A stretch of DNA of 64,000 nt, from positions 32,993-96,992 of the IMG/VR virus record IMGVR_UViG_3300040810_000656; one strand, given 5' to 3'. This DNA is from a virus. The position numbers were made by a program, and so were the translations under genes. This document shows positions 34,142 to 41,127 of the stretch, piece by piece. The first letter of the stretch is position 1. The number at the start of each line of letters is the position of its first letter. The notes beneath the pieces were generated by a model that had not been told where the DNA came from, made no database searches, and was given only the letters and a program-made list of their open reading frames with translations.

Positions 34142-36340
34142 TCAAATAATGTCACATTTACCGCCAGCACAAGCTATTTCCTGTACTGGATTCACATTGT
34201 TCTGTTCTTCAATAACATTAGTATAATCAACCTCTTTATATTCTCTAGTCATATCAAGCCAATCTTTCCAGTTGTATGCATCTTTCATGGCGTATGTTAA
34301 CATCTTCAAGTCGCCATTCATGTATCTGTCGGCAAAACGCTGGCATCGCTCTTGATAAGCTTTCTTTTCTGTTCCCTTTATTTTTTGACCAAACCCAAGA
34401 AGACTATCACATGCCGCCCATAAATTATCTTCAAACAACTGTAAACCAACTTCAATTAGGCCGCTTACAAACATAGCCGCATCACCATAGTGCTGAATCT
34501 GCTCGCTTGGCAGATAGACAGTGGTAAATGGTGCTTGTGCATAATCTTTATCTCCAGCAATAGGCAAAAGTGACACTCCACAGAAATATTTACGGTTATC
34601 ATAAATAAAGTCTGTAACAGAATCCCATTCATCTGGTTTTACATTGATAGTATTAGAAACATTATGGACTAACCACTTCTGAGTGCAAAGCTCTGGATTA
34701 GTGCCGTTCATAACCCAGTTTTGCTGTGTGCTTTTAACATATTCTAGTAAGTCAATAGCACCTACTTGATTCTTTAGCTTTGAGCCATCTGGCACTTCTA
34801 CGCAAAATGCCACAACATCATCTGAATCATTATTCGACCATACGCTTTCTGCACATGCTCTTGGGTTTTCTTCTTTAAAATATTGATAGATTGGTTCCAT
34901 CTTGTTGGCCTGCACACGGCGAATGTATCGCTTGGCGTGATGAGGATGAATACCAGAAGATGTCCCAAGAATACAGCTAGAGGTTCCTTCCGGCTTAACA
35001 CATGTTGTACGTGCGGCCTGATTGATACCTAGCAGCTTTGCTATCTTTGCGTTAACTTCTTTAACAATAGCCGCACCCTTTTGTTGTACTTTTGGATTTA
35101 AGCATATCTCATGCTGCTCCATGATTCCTGTCATTGAAACACCAAGAAGTGCTTCTCTAGAAATAATACGCTCAGATGCTTCACCGAGATATGGAAACTT
35201 AGCAAAACCGGCTTGTAGTGTGCCAATAATGGCAGCAGATTCACAAGCCTCATAAAAATCTTGCTCTGTTTTTACTTTTGCACAATTAATAGTTGATAGA
35301 TTGCAAGCTTGCCATCCAGTTTCGCCAGTTGTTTCATCAACAGGCCACATTCCAATCTCAACACATGGGTTGACAATTAGTTCTGTAGAATCTGACCATA
35401 CAAATCCAGGCTCACCAAACTCCTTAACAGAAGTCATTAGTTCTGCAAACTGTTCTTTTGTTGTTTCTCCACGAATAAGAAGTGCGGAATTATTTGATCG
35501 TCCACGCTGTGGATTGTTGATAAACCAACTACCAGTTTTAGCTTTAGCCATTTCTTCATCATCTGGTGAGAACACACAGATCGTAGCACTACGACGAACG
35601 CCACCGCTGATAACAGCGTCGGCACTATACATTACAATGTCATATGCTTCAATTGGAGTAATCTTATTGCGGCCAGATTTAACAGCGTTATCAAGCACCT
35701 TCCTAATGTTATTAAGGGCTTTCTTTAGAGGTTCTGGGCCTGGAGCTTTGCCTCCGCTGGACTTTAAATAAGCACCAGCAGGACGAATCTTTGAGTAATC
35801 AAAGCTTACAGTTTTTCCATTATATTCTGAGAATAAATCGCATTCTTCAAAATAGCTTGAAACTAGAACACCAACAGCGTCTGACCAACCTTCTATGGAG
35901 TCATCAATTACAAACTTTTTTGATCCATTCTTACTTTTAATTAACGGCGGCATTTTATCTACATGATGCCGCTGGACCGAAAAGCCAGTTCCACATCCAC
36001 ATAGCAATAGATACATACATTCTTGAAAAAATCTTAGTCTATCAACATAAGAAGCTATGCAGTTATAGATACGAGCATTATGCTTGAAGATAGGAGAGCC
36101 ACCAAACTGTAAAGCTCTCTGCGAACCAAGAATTTTTTTCTTCTTCATATCGTCGTAGGCTTTAGATATAGCCTCGGAAATTTCAACATGATTAGAGTCT
36201 TCCGGCTTAACGTAAGCGTCAGTCATCATTTGTTTTACGCGATCAACAGCTTCCTGCCATGTTTCTCTTCTTTTTTTTTCTGGAATCCATCGGGCATACT
36301 TAGATACAAAAGTGTAATTCATCAAAGATTTTATTGACAT
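34142..36340 (-). CDS. nrdJ: Class II (B12-dependent) ribonucleoside-triphosphate reductase
   Basis: A 732-residue monomeric RTPR-type enzyme, close to the usual 739. Landmarks: YNCIASYVDRLRFFQECMYLL with the first active Cys, GCGTGFSVQRHH, INNPQRGRSNNSALL, then NPCVEIGMWPV and ACNLSTINCAKV with the radical and redox Cys, the HPHHAKRYIRR loop and the C-terminal CAGGKC pair that re-reduces the site. No separate small subunit is needed because the enzyme uses adenosylcobalamin. It implies that the host supplies B12. Confidence 0.95.
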   Translation of the reverse strand: MSIKSLMNYTFVSKYARWIPEKKRRETWQEAVDRVKQMMTDAYVKPEDSNHVEISEAISKAYDDMKKKKILGSQRALQFGGSPIFKHNARIYNCIASYVDRLRFFQECMYLLLCGCGTGFSVQRHHVDKMPPLIKSKNGSKKFVIDDSIEGWSDAVGVLVSSYFEECDLFSEYNGKTVSFDYSKIRPAGAYLKSSGGKAPGPEPLKKALNNIRKVLDNAVKSGRNKITPIEAYDIVMYSADAVISGGVRRSATICVFSPDDEEMAKAKTGSWFINNPQRGRSNNSALLIRGETTKEQFAELMTSVKEFGEPGFVWSDSTELIVNPCVEIGMWPVDETTGETGWQACNLSTINCAKVKTEQDFYEACESAAIIGTLQAGFAKFPYLGEASERIISREALLGVSMTGIMEQHEICLNPKVQQKGAAIVKEVNAKIAKLLGINQAARTTCVKPEGTSSCILGTSSGIHPHHAKRYIRRVQANKMEPIYQYFKEENPRACAESVWSNNDSDDVVAFCVEVPDGSKLKNQVGAIDLLEYVKSTQQNWVMNGTNPELCTQKWLVHNVSNTINVKPDEWDSVTDFIYDNRKYFCGVSLLPIAGDKDYAQAPFTTVYLPSEQIQHYGDAAMFVSGLIEVGLQLFEDNLWAACDSLLGFGQKIKGTEKKAYQERCQRFADRYMNGDLKMLTYAMKDAYNWKDWLDMTREYKEVDYTNVIEEQNNVNPVQEIACAGGKCDII

Positions 36341-36342
36341 GC

Positions 36343-36525
36343 TTAACCGTCTCCTTCTTTATTCTTTTTTATTCTGACTCTTATGTTCTTTAGCGATATG
36401 TTAATTTCGATATCTTCCTCAGATTCGTTGACTTCTATATTATCAACAACAGACTTGATTTTGTCAACCATTTTTTGGTCTATTCCATATCCTTCTAATA
36501 CTTTAGTAACAATTCTCTCTATCAT
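36343..36525 (-). CDS. Small acidic helical protein
   Basis: A 60-residue protein: a helix IVTKVLEGYGIDQKMVDKIK, an acidic turn (VNESEEDIE) and a basic end (KNIRVRIKKNKEGDG). It lies between nrdJ and the membrane protein at 36529 with 2-4 base gaps, as expected for a co-translated small gene. No family was recognised. Confidence 0.4.
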   Translation of the reverse strand: MIERIVTKVLEGYGIDQKMVDKIKSVVDNIEVNESEEDIEINISLKNIRVRIKKNKEGDG

Positions 36526-36528
36526 TTT

Positions 36529-36864
36529 CTACTCTGTTCTTCTTTCTTCAACCATCCTGAGAAGATAATCAAATTTCTCTGTTATTAAGGTATTTATTGA
36601 TAGCTTACAGTCTGTAACGTTGTGCTCAATTGAATCAATTTTTGCTTCTAGTTTGCCTTCTAAGGCTGTTACTTTGTTTTCAATTGAAAGCATTCGTCTA
36701 TCTAGAGAATCGTTCACTTTTGACTCCAATACTACTATTTGTTTAGAATGATTTAAAATAGCTACGAGGGTCCAGCCAACGAAAGGGATAAAGAATAATC
36801 CCAAGGCTTCTAATGTGTGGTGAATCATTTCCCATGTAGATGATTCTTCTGCTAATATATACAT
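36529..36864 (-). CDS. Membrane protein with coiled-coil tail
   Basis: A 111-residue protein with one strong membrane segment (LGLFFIPFVGWTLVAIL, about residues 22-38) after a short acidic N-terminus, followed by a long coiled coil (QIVVLESKVNDSLDRRMLSI, then ENKVTALEGKLEAKIDSIEH). This layout is seen in phage holin-accessory and spanin-like proteins as well as in tail-anchoring proteins. It is last in the operon before the terminator pair at 36899, so an envelope role is likely but not proven. Confidence 0.5.
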   Translation of the reverse strand: MYILAEESSTWEMIHHTLEALGLFFIPFVGWTLVAILNHSKQIVVLESKVNDSLDRRMLSIENKVTALEGKLEAKIDSIEHNVTDCKLSINTLITEKFDYLLRMVEERRTE

Positions 36865-36898
36865 TATATTTCTCTCTGGTTTTTAAGTTGATTAAAAA

Positions 36899-36925
36899 GA
36901 TGGGGAGACTTCTTGCCTCCCCATC
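36899..36925 (-). terminator. Intrinsic terminator of the structural gene
   Basis: GATGGGGAG (36899-36907) pairs perfectly with CTCCCCATC (36917-36925) around a 9-base loop, and on the minus strand the stem is followed by TTTTT (36898-36894). It lies just downstream of the highly initiated structural gene at 36961 and would stop that transcript. Confidence 0.85.
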
Positions 36926-36960
36926 AATCATGCACTATCAGCTCCTTTGTTTATTTTACT

Positions 36961-37641
36961 TTAGCCTGTTATTGGCTTGTAATCAAAGAAATCTCCACCC
37001 GTTGCTACCGAAGTGTCTACAAAATCAACTTTCATTACTAGTTCACCAGGAATAGTTCTGGTTGGATTAGCGGCTGAGTCTGTACGATAACCACTTCCAC
37101 CACCAACTGGATTTACCATGTTTGTAGTTGAAAGTGTTGGTAGTGAAGCTGCGACTACATTACCACCACCAGAAGTGATAGCGGCAGTCCAGTTGTAACG
37201 AGTACCAAGCTTGCTACCATCAGCCTTAATGCCGAGCCATGAGAAACGATTACCTCTCCAGAGAGTAAGAAGTTTCGCCCCGTAGTCATGCTCAAACTGA
37301 GCAATTGGACGACGCTGAGTATCTGATCCTGGGATAAGAACTGCTGTTGAAGCAACGCCAGCAATGCTGTTGCTTACTGTGCGAATTACATACTGACCCG
37401 CAGCTTCATAAGCAAAAGCTCCACCTGATACAATCTTTTGATTTGCAACAATGCCATTGGCGATAGCCTTTGGTCCTGTTGATAGAGGCTCACCAACAGC
37501 GGTATCAATAAGAGGAAAAGCCTTCGTGATGACTCCAGATGTTGTTGATGTGTTACCGAGGACTGTTCCGCCCTGTGTTTGTCCACCATAGCTGCCACCT
37601 ACTGCATTTACTAGGTGTGAATTTGAACTTGGAACTGCCAT
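36961..37641 (-). CDS. Major virion structural protein candidate
   Basis: About 226 residues. ATG 37641 is chosen over an earlier ATG because of the strong AAGGAG 10 bases upstream; the preceding 25 codons look non-coding. The protein is Gly-, Thr-, Ser- and Val-rich, strand-forming, and contains GKLYDYGAKL-like and RFSWLGIKADGSKLG stretches; it starts with AVPSSNSHLVNAVGGSYGG. Together with the strong Shine-Dalgarno and the following terminator, an abundant capsid or decoration protein is the best guess. No family was recognised. Confidence 0.6.
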   Translation of the reverse strand: MAVPSSNSHLVNAVGGSYGGQTQGGTVLGNTSTTSGVITKAFPLIDTAVGEPLSTGPKAIANGIVANQKIVSGGAFAYEAAGQYVIRTVSNSIAGVASTAVLIPGSDTQRRPIAQFEHDYGAKLLTLWRGNRFSWLGIKADGSKLGTRYNWTAAITSGGGNVVAASLPTLSTTNMVNPVGGGSGYRTDSAANPTRTIPGELVMKVDFVDTSVATGGDFFDYKPITG

Positions 37642-37760
37642 TATAAAAATCTCCTTAATAATAAAATTAAATGTTAAATTTTGTTTCCTTTTTATCCTTT
37701 TACAGTCCAGGTCCATAGTAATATTTACACAGAAGATGCGTTTCTAAGATATAAAATATT

Positions 37761-37793
37761 GGGTAGCGGAATTGATATTCATAAACGCTACCC
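37761..37793 (-). terminator. Hairpin terminator of the sigma-factor gene
   Basis: GGGTAGCG (37761-37768) pairs perfectly with CGCTACCC (37786-37793) across a 17-base loop, just after the stop of the sigma-factor gene (37800). The minus-strand tail AATATTTTATATC is only moderately T-rich, so termination may be partial. Confidence 0.55.
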
Positions 37794-37799
37794 ATATTC

Positions 37800-38264
37800 T
37801 TAGTTAAAATTTTTACATACCTTGAAGGCTTTCTTTATTCTTCTCCTTGCGGTTTCTCTAGAATATCCATTAGCGTTACCTATTTCCTGAATCGTCATGT
37901 TGTCAATAAATCTTTGACGAAGCACAGTTCCTAGATCGTCTGGCATAGAGTTGATAATGTCCATTGCTTCCATTTTAACTGTTTCTGAAAAGCACTTTTC
38001 TATGTTGTCAGTTGCAAAAGATTTGTTTTTTGAATCACGTTTCAGTTGATTCTTAAAAGCAAAATTTAGTTGCTGATAAAGATAAGATGTAAACTTTGCA
38101 TTTCTACTTGTGTCAAATTTATCAATGCATCTCCAGAGAGTTTCATAAGAAACTGAAGAAAGATCGTCTACATCAATAGAGTTCTTATATCTTCCTTCAA
38201 CTGTTCTCATTATTGAAATTATGCTGTTGTCGGCCAAACATTCTTCTATGCTTTTATTATACAT
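37800..38264 (-). CDS. Phage RNA polymerase sigma factor
   Basis: A 154-residue sigma-70-family protein reduced to two regions. Region 2 is VDDLSSVSYETLWRCIDKFD then FTSYLYQQLNFAFKNQ (about residues 30-75), which contains the DDL and aromatic -10-melting helix; region 4 is LRQRFIDNMTIQEIGNANGYSRETARRRIKKAF (about 115-148), a clear helix-turn-helix. Region 1 and most of region 3 are absent, as in T4 gp55-like late sigma factors. It probably directs host polymerase to phage late promoters. It is followed by its own terminator. Confidence 0.85.
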   Translation of the reverse strand: MYNKSIEECLADNSIISIMRTVEGRYKNSIDVDDLSSVSYETLWRCIDKFDTSRNAKFTSYLYQQLNFAFKNQLKRDSKNKSFATDNIEKCFSETVKMEAMDIINSMPDDLGTVLRQRFIDNMTIQEIGNANGYSRETARRRIKKAFKVCKNFN

Positions 38265-38290
38265 GTCAATATCCTTTTCAAAAAAATAAG

Positions 38291-38944
38291 TTAATTATCA
38301 ATACTGTCTTCAACCTCATTGTTATCATCTGAGTGCAGAACGATTCCACCTAATTTATCTTTTAAAGCTATTAGCTTATTAACGTTTTCAAGATAGGTTT
38401 TATTTATCTCGTTTGACGTAACATACTCAATAGATCCGTCTGCTGTTACCATTATAGTCCAGAATTTTTCATTGTCAAGCTGTTCTCTAACTTTGGAAAC
38501 GGCTTCATATACATCGTCGTCTTCAAATATTTCATCTTTACTATATGAACATAGAACATTTTCAATACTATGTCTAACTTTTTTTATGGAAAACATCCTA
38601 CCGACGCCAATAAAAAATGTATATCTGCCAATAATTTTTAGAGCTTCGACACCTTCAATGGATTCTATAGTTTTTTGTATATTTTTTGTTATGTCAAAAT
38701 TAGTGTAGCCAATCCAGCAATCCCATCTTTCGCTTGGTTGCAACAACGACTGTTCATTATAAGCCCCAAGTGGAGTTTCTATCATTCTAGCCAGCCCACT
38801 GAGTGCCATAAATGGGTGCATTGCCCCATCTGCCTCCGTTTCTTCTTCGTCGTCTTCTATTAATTCAAAATCACCATCGTTAGCGTATCTTTCTTCTTCT
38901 AGTGCGTTCCAGCTTTCCCAGGCGATTTTGCGTGATTTAAACAT
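38291..38944 (-). CDS. Conserved T4-like phage protein of unknown function
   Basis: About 217 residues from ATG 38944 behind AAGGAG. The opening MFKSRKIAWESWNALEEE is followed by an acidic linker (LIEDDEEETEADG), then a compact domain WDCWIGYTNFDIT ... GVEALKIIGRYTFFIGVGRMF, and a helical C-terminus. I recall similar proteins in T4-like phages, where they are also unassigned. It overlaps the upstream gene by 8 bases and stands before the sigma factor. Confidence 0.6.
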   Translation of the reverse strand: MFKSRKIAWESWNALEEERYANDGDFELIEDDEEETEADGAMHPFMALSGLARMIETPLGAYNEQSLLQPSERWDCWIGYTNFDITKNIQKTIESIEGVEALKIIGRYTFFIGVGRMFSIKKVRHSIENVLCSYSKDEIFEDDDVYEAVSKVREQLDNEKFWTIMVTADGSIEYVTSNEINKTYLENVNKLIALKDKLGGIVLHSDDNNEVEDSIDN

Positions 38945-39278
38945 TTCTATCTCCTTGAGCAGTTGGCTTAAAAACGATTTCTTCATCGTTTAAATTATCT
39001 AGCACTTTTGAGTGTATGTTTTTCAGTATAGAATTAAAATTTGTCATCCTATCTTCAAGTACACACTGCTTATAAAGAACAGCTAGAATTCTCTCAATTA
39101 AATCTTCGTGTTTAAGTTGATAGAATATTTCTGCTATGTTTTCTATGCCTTTATCATTGTCTTCCCAATCAGCGGCAAAAGCTATTGTTTCTGCTTTTTC
39201 ATCCCAATAAATATATAACTGAGACTTAATTTGACCAAAAGCTTGTTGATCTGATTCGCTCTGATAAGATTTGCTCAT
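38937..39278 (-). CDS. Small phage protein of unknown function
   Basis: A 113-residue protein with QLYIYWDEKAETIAFAADWEDND in the first half, then a helical region (NIAEIFYQLKHEDLIERILAV) and a KQCVLEDRM motif. It overlaps the gene on either side (8 bases downstream, 53 bases upstream). It resembles the neighbouring genes in size and composition and is probably part of the same module. Confidence 0.45.
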   Translation of the reverse strand: MSKSYQSESDQQAFGQIKSQLYIYWDEKAETIAFAADWEDNDKGIENIAEIFYQLKHEDLIERILAVLYKQCVLEDRMTNFNSILKNIHSKVLDNLNDEEIVFKPTAQGDRNV

Positions 39279-39609
39279 AGTATTTATCCAACTTTATATC
39301 TGAGTTTTGGGATACAAATTTTCCATTTTTTTCTACACCCATTATATCAAATAGCTTGCAAGAGTATATAGCTTCACACTCTGTCGGTCCAGATTTTCTA
39401 AAATCTATTAATTTAATTGTAGCCCAATCAAAATAAATAGTCAAATGTTTCTCAAATAACTCTTTTAATGTTTCTTTTTCGTCTTTAGTCGATATGTAAA
39501 TAGAAGGAATTTTATTTTTATTGTCAACTAAGAACTTAAAAAAGTGATCACTATCTATTGGTGCGTCTTTGCGAAACATTGAAACTAGTAAAGATATTTT
39601 AGTTCTCAT
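39226..39609 (-). CDS. Small phage protein of unknown function
   Basis: A 127-residue protein with a helical N-terminus (SDHFFKFLVDNKNKIPSIYIS), a strand-rich core (FDWATIKLIDFRKSGPTECE) and a charged end. Its 53-base overlap with the gene at 38937 is large; both frames look coding. There is no known motif. Confidence 0.45.
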   Translation of the reverse strand: MRTKISLLVSMFRKDAPIDSDHFFKFLVDNKNKIPSIYISTKDEKETLKELFEKHLTIYFDWATIKLIDFRKSGPTECEAIYSCKLFDIMGVEKNGKFVSQNSDIKLDKYYEQILSERIRSTSFWSN

Positions 39610-39856
39610 CTGAATCAGCTGTAACCTCTGGTGAAACTTCAGTATTTTCTACTTCTGTTTTACTAGATGTGTATTGCTTATATATGTTTTCTAGAGCCTG
39701 AATTTTATTTAAAGTAAACACATAACTTTCAAGAGCCTCATTCAGTTTTGTGACACTATCTGTATCATTAGAAGATGAAACAATACGATTAATCTGAAAA
39801 CCTACTTCTTCAAGAGTATTCTTGTATCTAGAGTGTAGCAGTCCAAAAACTTCCAT
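39599..39856 (-). CDS. Small helical phage protein
   Basis: An 85-residue protein that is mostly one coiled helix (FGLLHSRYKNTLEEVGFQI ... VTKLNEALESYVFTLNKIQALENIYK) with an acidic, disordered tail (EVENTEVSPEVTADSDEN). It overlaps the downstream gene by 11 bases. It could be a scaffold or adaptor subunit; no family recognised. Confidence 0.45.
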   Translation of the reverse strand: MEVFGLLHSRYKNTLEEVGFQINRIVSSSNDTDSVTKLNEALESYVFTLNKIQALENIYKQYTSSKTEVENTEVSPEVTADSDEN

Positions 39857-39868
39857 TTAATTCTCCTT

Positions 39869-40327
39869 TTAATTAGTTAAAAACCAAGCTATACCATTTA
39901 GCCTGTTGATTATTTCCTGTTTTTCTACAGCGGTAATACTATGTAATTCTTCCCCTGTTACTTCCATTATAGCCTCTACGAGAAATTCGTCAAGCATCTC
40001 ATACTTTCCCCTCATGGAATCACCAAAGAAATTTTTCGCAGCAGAAACATATATGTCATTAAACTCCTGCTGATTAAAAGAGGACCAATTTGCCATTCTA
40101 TCAGCACACACCATGTTGAAGATTGCAATACTTAGACGATCTTCATCTACTGTAACTATATCGGCAACCTTACTTACCGCACTTGAAACATTCTCTGAAG
40201 GCTGAGATAGTCCTAGATTGACTACCTCAACCTCGTTGAGAACTGTAAGTGTTTCCAGCACATTCTTGCCAAATATGCCGAATAGAATAATCGCAACTCC
40301 AGCAAGACGAAATAGAGCATTATTCAT
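39869..40327 (-). CDS. N-terminally anchored envelope protein
   Basis: A 152-residue protein. Residues 4-20 form one hydrophobic segment (ALFRLAGVAIILFGIFG), acting as an uncleaved signal-anchor, followed by an outside part with a helical, acidic C-terminus (EFLVEAIMEVTGEELHSI). It overlaps the upstream membrane protein by 8 bases. Its place in the holin/lipoprotein/peptidase run suggests a lysis or envelope role; no specific family was recognised. Confidence 0.5.
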   Translation of the reverse strand: MNNALFRLAGVAIILFGIFGKNVLETLTVLNEVEVVNLGLSQPSENVSSAVSKVADIVTVDEDRLSIAIFNMVCADRMANWSSFNQQEFNDIYVSAAKNFFGDSMRGKYEMLDEFLVEAIMEVTGEELHSITAVEKQEIINRLNGIAWFLTN

Positions 40328-40589
40328 TTTTTACCTCGACTAGCATTGGAAATACTTCATCTAATTTATCACATGCCTTATGTAAACTAGCATCATGACA
40401 TGCAATTCGTAGTCTTTCCCATTTTGCAACAATTGCGGTTAGTTTAGCTTCTTTCTTTTGTTTGCTAACTTTTATTCCAGCTAAAAATTTTACAACTTCA
40501 TTCTTGAAAGAGAAGCTTACAAACACAACACCAACAGCAATCATTATCCATTGCGTGGTATCAACTTTACTTAAAAGTTCTGACAACAT
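40320..40589 (-). CDS. Small single-span membrane protein
   Basis: An 89-residue protein with one membrane helix near the start (WIMIAVGVVFVSFSF, about residues 13-27), then a Lys-rich helix (SKQKKEAKLTAIVAKWERL) and two Cys further on. It is just downstream of the holin-like gene and may be its partner or antagonist. The role is inferred from position. Confidence 0.5.
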   Translation of the reverse strand: MLSELLSKVDTTQWIMIAVGVVFVSFSFKNEVVKFLAGIKVSKQKKEAKLTAIVAKWERLRIACHDASLHKACDKLDEVFPMLVEVKNE

Positions 40590-40591
40590 TA

Positions 40592-40822
40592 CTACTCGTC
40601 CTTTGCGTTATTACGTGCCCACTTGACTACTGTGTCAATAACTACAGCAACAACTGGAACAAGTAGAGGCCCATAAACACCTAAATCTGCACTTGCTAAA
40701 TTTTCACCAACAAACGTTAAGCCAGCAGCGAGTGCCACAAGAGCAGCATTCTTGCCTAGAACTAGGACATCGTTTACGTTAAGAGAAAACGCTTTTGAGT
40801 CCTGAACAGTTACCTTTGCCAT
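40592..40822 (-). CDS. Holin-like membrane protein
   Basis: About 76 residues from ATG 40822, which follows AAGGAG; the 18-codon upstream extension is rejected. Two hydrophobic helices (VLGKNAALVALAAGLTFVG and GPLLVPVVAVVIDTVVKW) are separated by a short polar turn, and the chain ends in a basic-acidic tail (KWARNNAKDE). Size, two spans and charged tail are the usual holin layout. It stands 12 bases downstream of a lipoprotein gene and close to the peptidase gene, as in a lysis cassette. Confidence 0.6.
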   Translation of the reverse strand: MAKVTVQDSKAFSLNVNDVLVLGKNAALVALAAGLTFVGENLASADLGVYGPLLVPVVAVVIDTVVKWARNNAKDE

Positions 40823-40833
40823 TTTAAATCTCC

Positions 40834-41124
40834 TTATCGTGATTGTAAAATAAACTCTTTCGCATGATATGGGCATGGCGTACTGTGACCATCCCCATGT
40901 GTTATCTTGCCACTACCCTTACAAGCACACTTATCAGGATCTGGATCTGGTTTCGTGCTGTCTGGTATAATTGGCACAACTGGCACATCCTTGAGCACTT
41001 CTTGTTCAGCAATTTGAAAAGCGTTGTTAGCACTTTTAGTTTTGTCGCTGATATCCTTTTGTATTTCTACATTCTTAACAGTGCAGCCCGCAAGCAACAC
41101 TAATGTCAATAAAAAATATTTCAT
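40834..41124 (-). CDS. Small lipoprotein with CxCxGxG motif (spanin-like)
   Basis: A 96-residue protein with a clear lipoprotein signal, FLLTLVLLAGC, whose Cys would be lipidated. The secreted part is short, with a Pro/Asp linker (PDSTKPDPDPDKC) and a CACKGSGKITHGDG ... CPYH stretch like a DnaJ-type Cys-rich turn. Outer-membrane lipoproteins of this size next to a holin often act as o-spanins that fuse the two membranes. No partner i-spanin is certain, although the gene at 36529 could serve. Confidence 0.6.
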   Translation of the reverse strand: MKYFLLTLVLLAGCTVKNVEIQKDISDKTKSANNAFQIAEQEVLKDVPVVPIIPDSTKPDPDPDKCACKGSGKITHGDGHSTPCPYHAKEFILQSR

Positions 41125-41127
41125 TCT

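Noticed and set aside
35301-35771. A 156-codon plus-strand ORF inside nrdJ
   Set aside because: It is the shadow of a highly conserved enzyme gene and has no family motif or start signal of its own.
37642-37716. A 25-residue N-terminal extension of the structural protein
   Set aside because: The extension is basic and irregular, and the strong Shine-Dalgarno sits directly before the internal ATG 37641.
40823-40876. An 18-codon N-terminal extension of the holin-like protein
   Set aside because: AAGGAG precedes ATG 40822 and the extension would overlap the lipoprotein gene in another frame.
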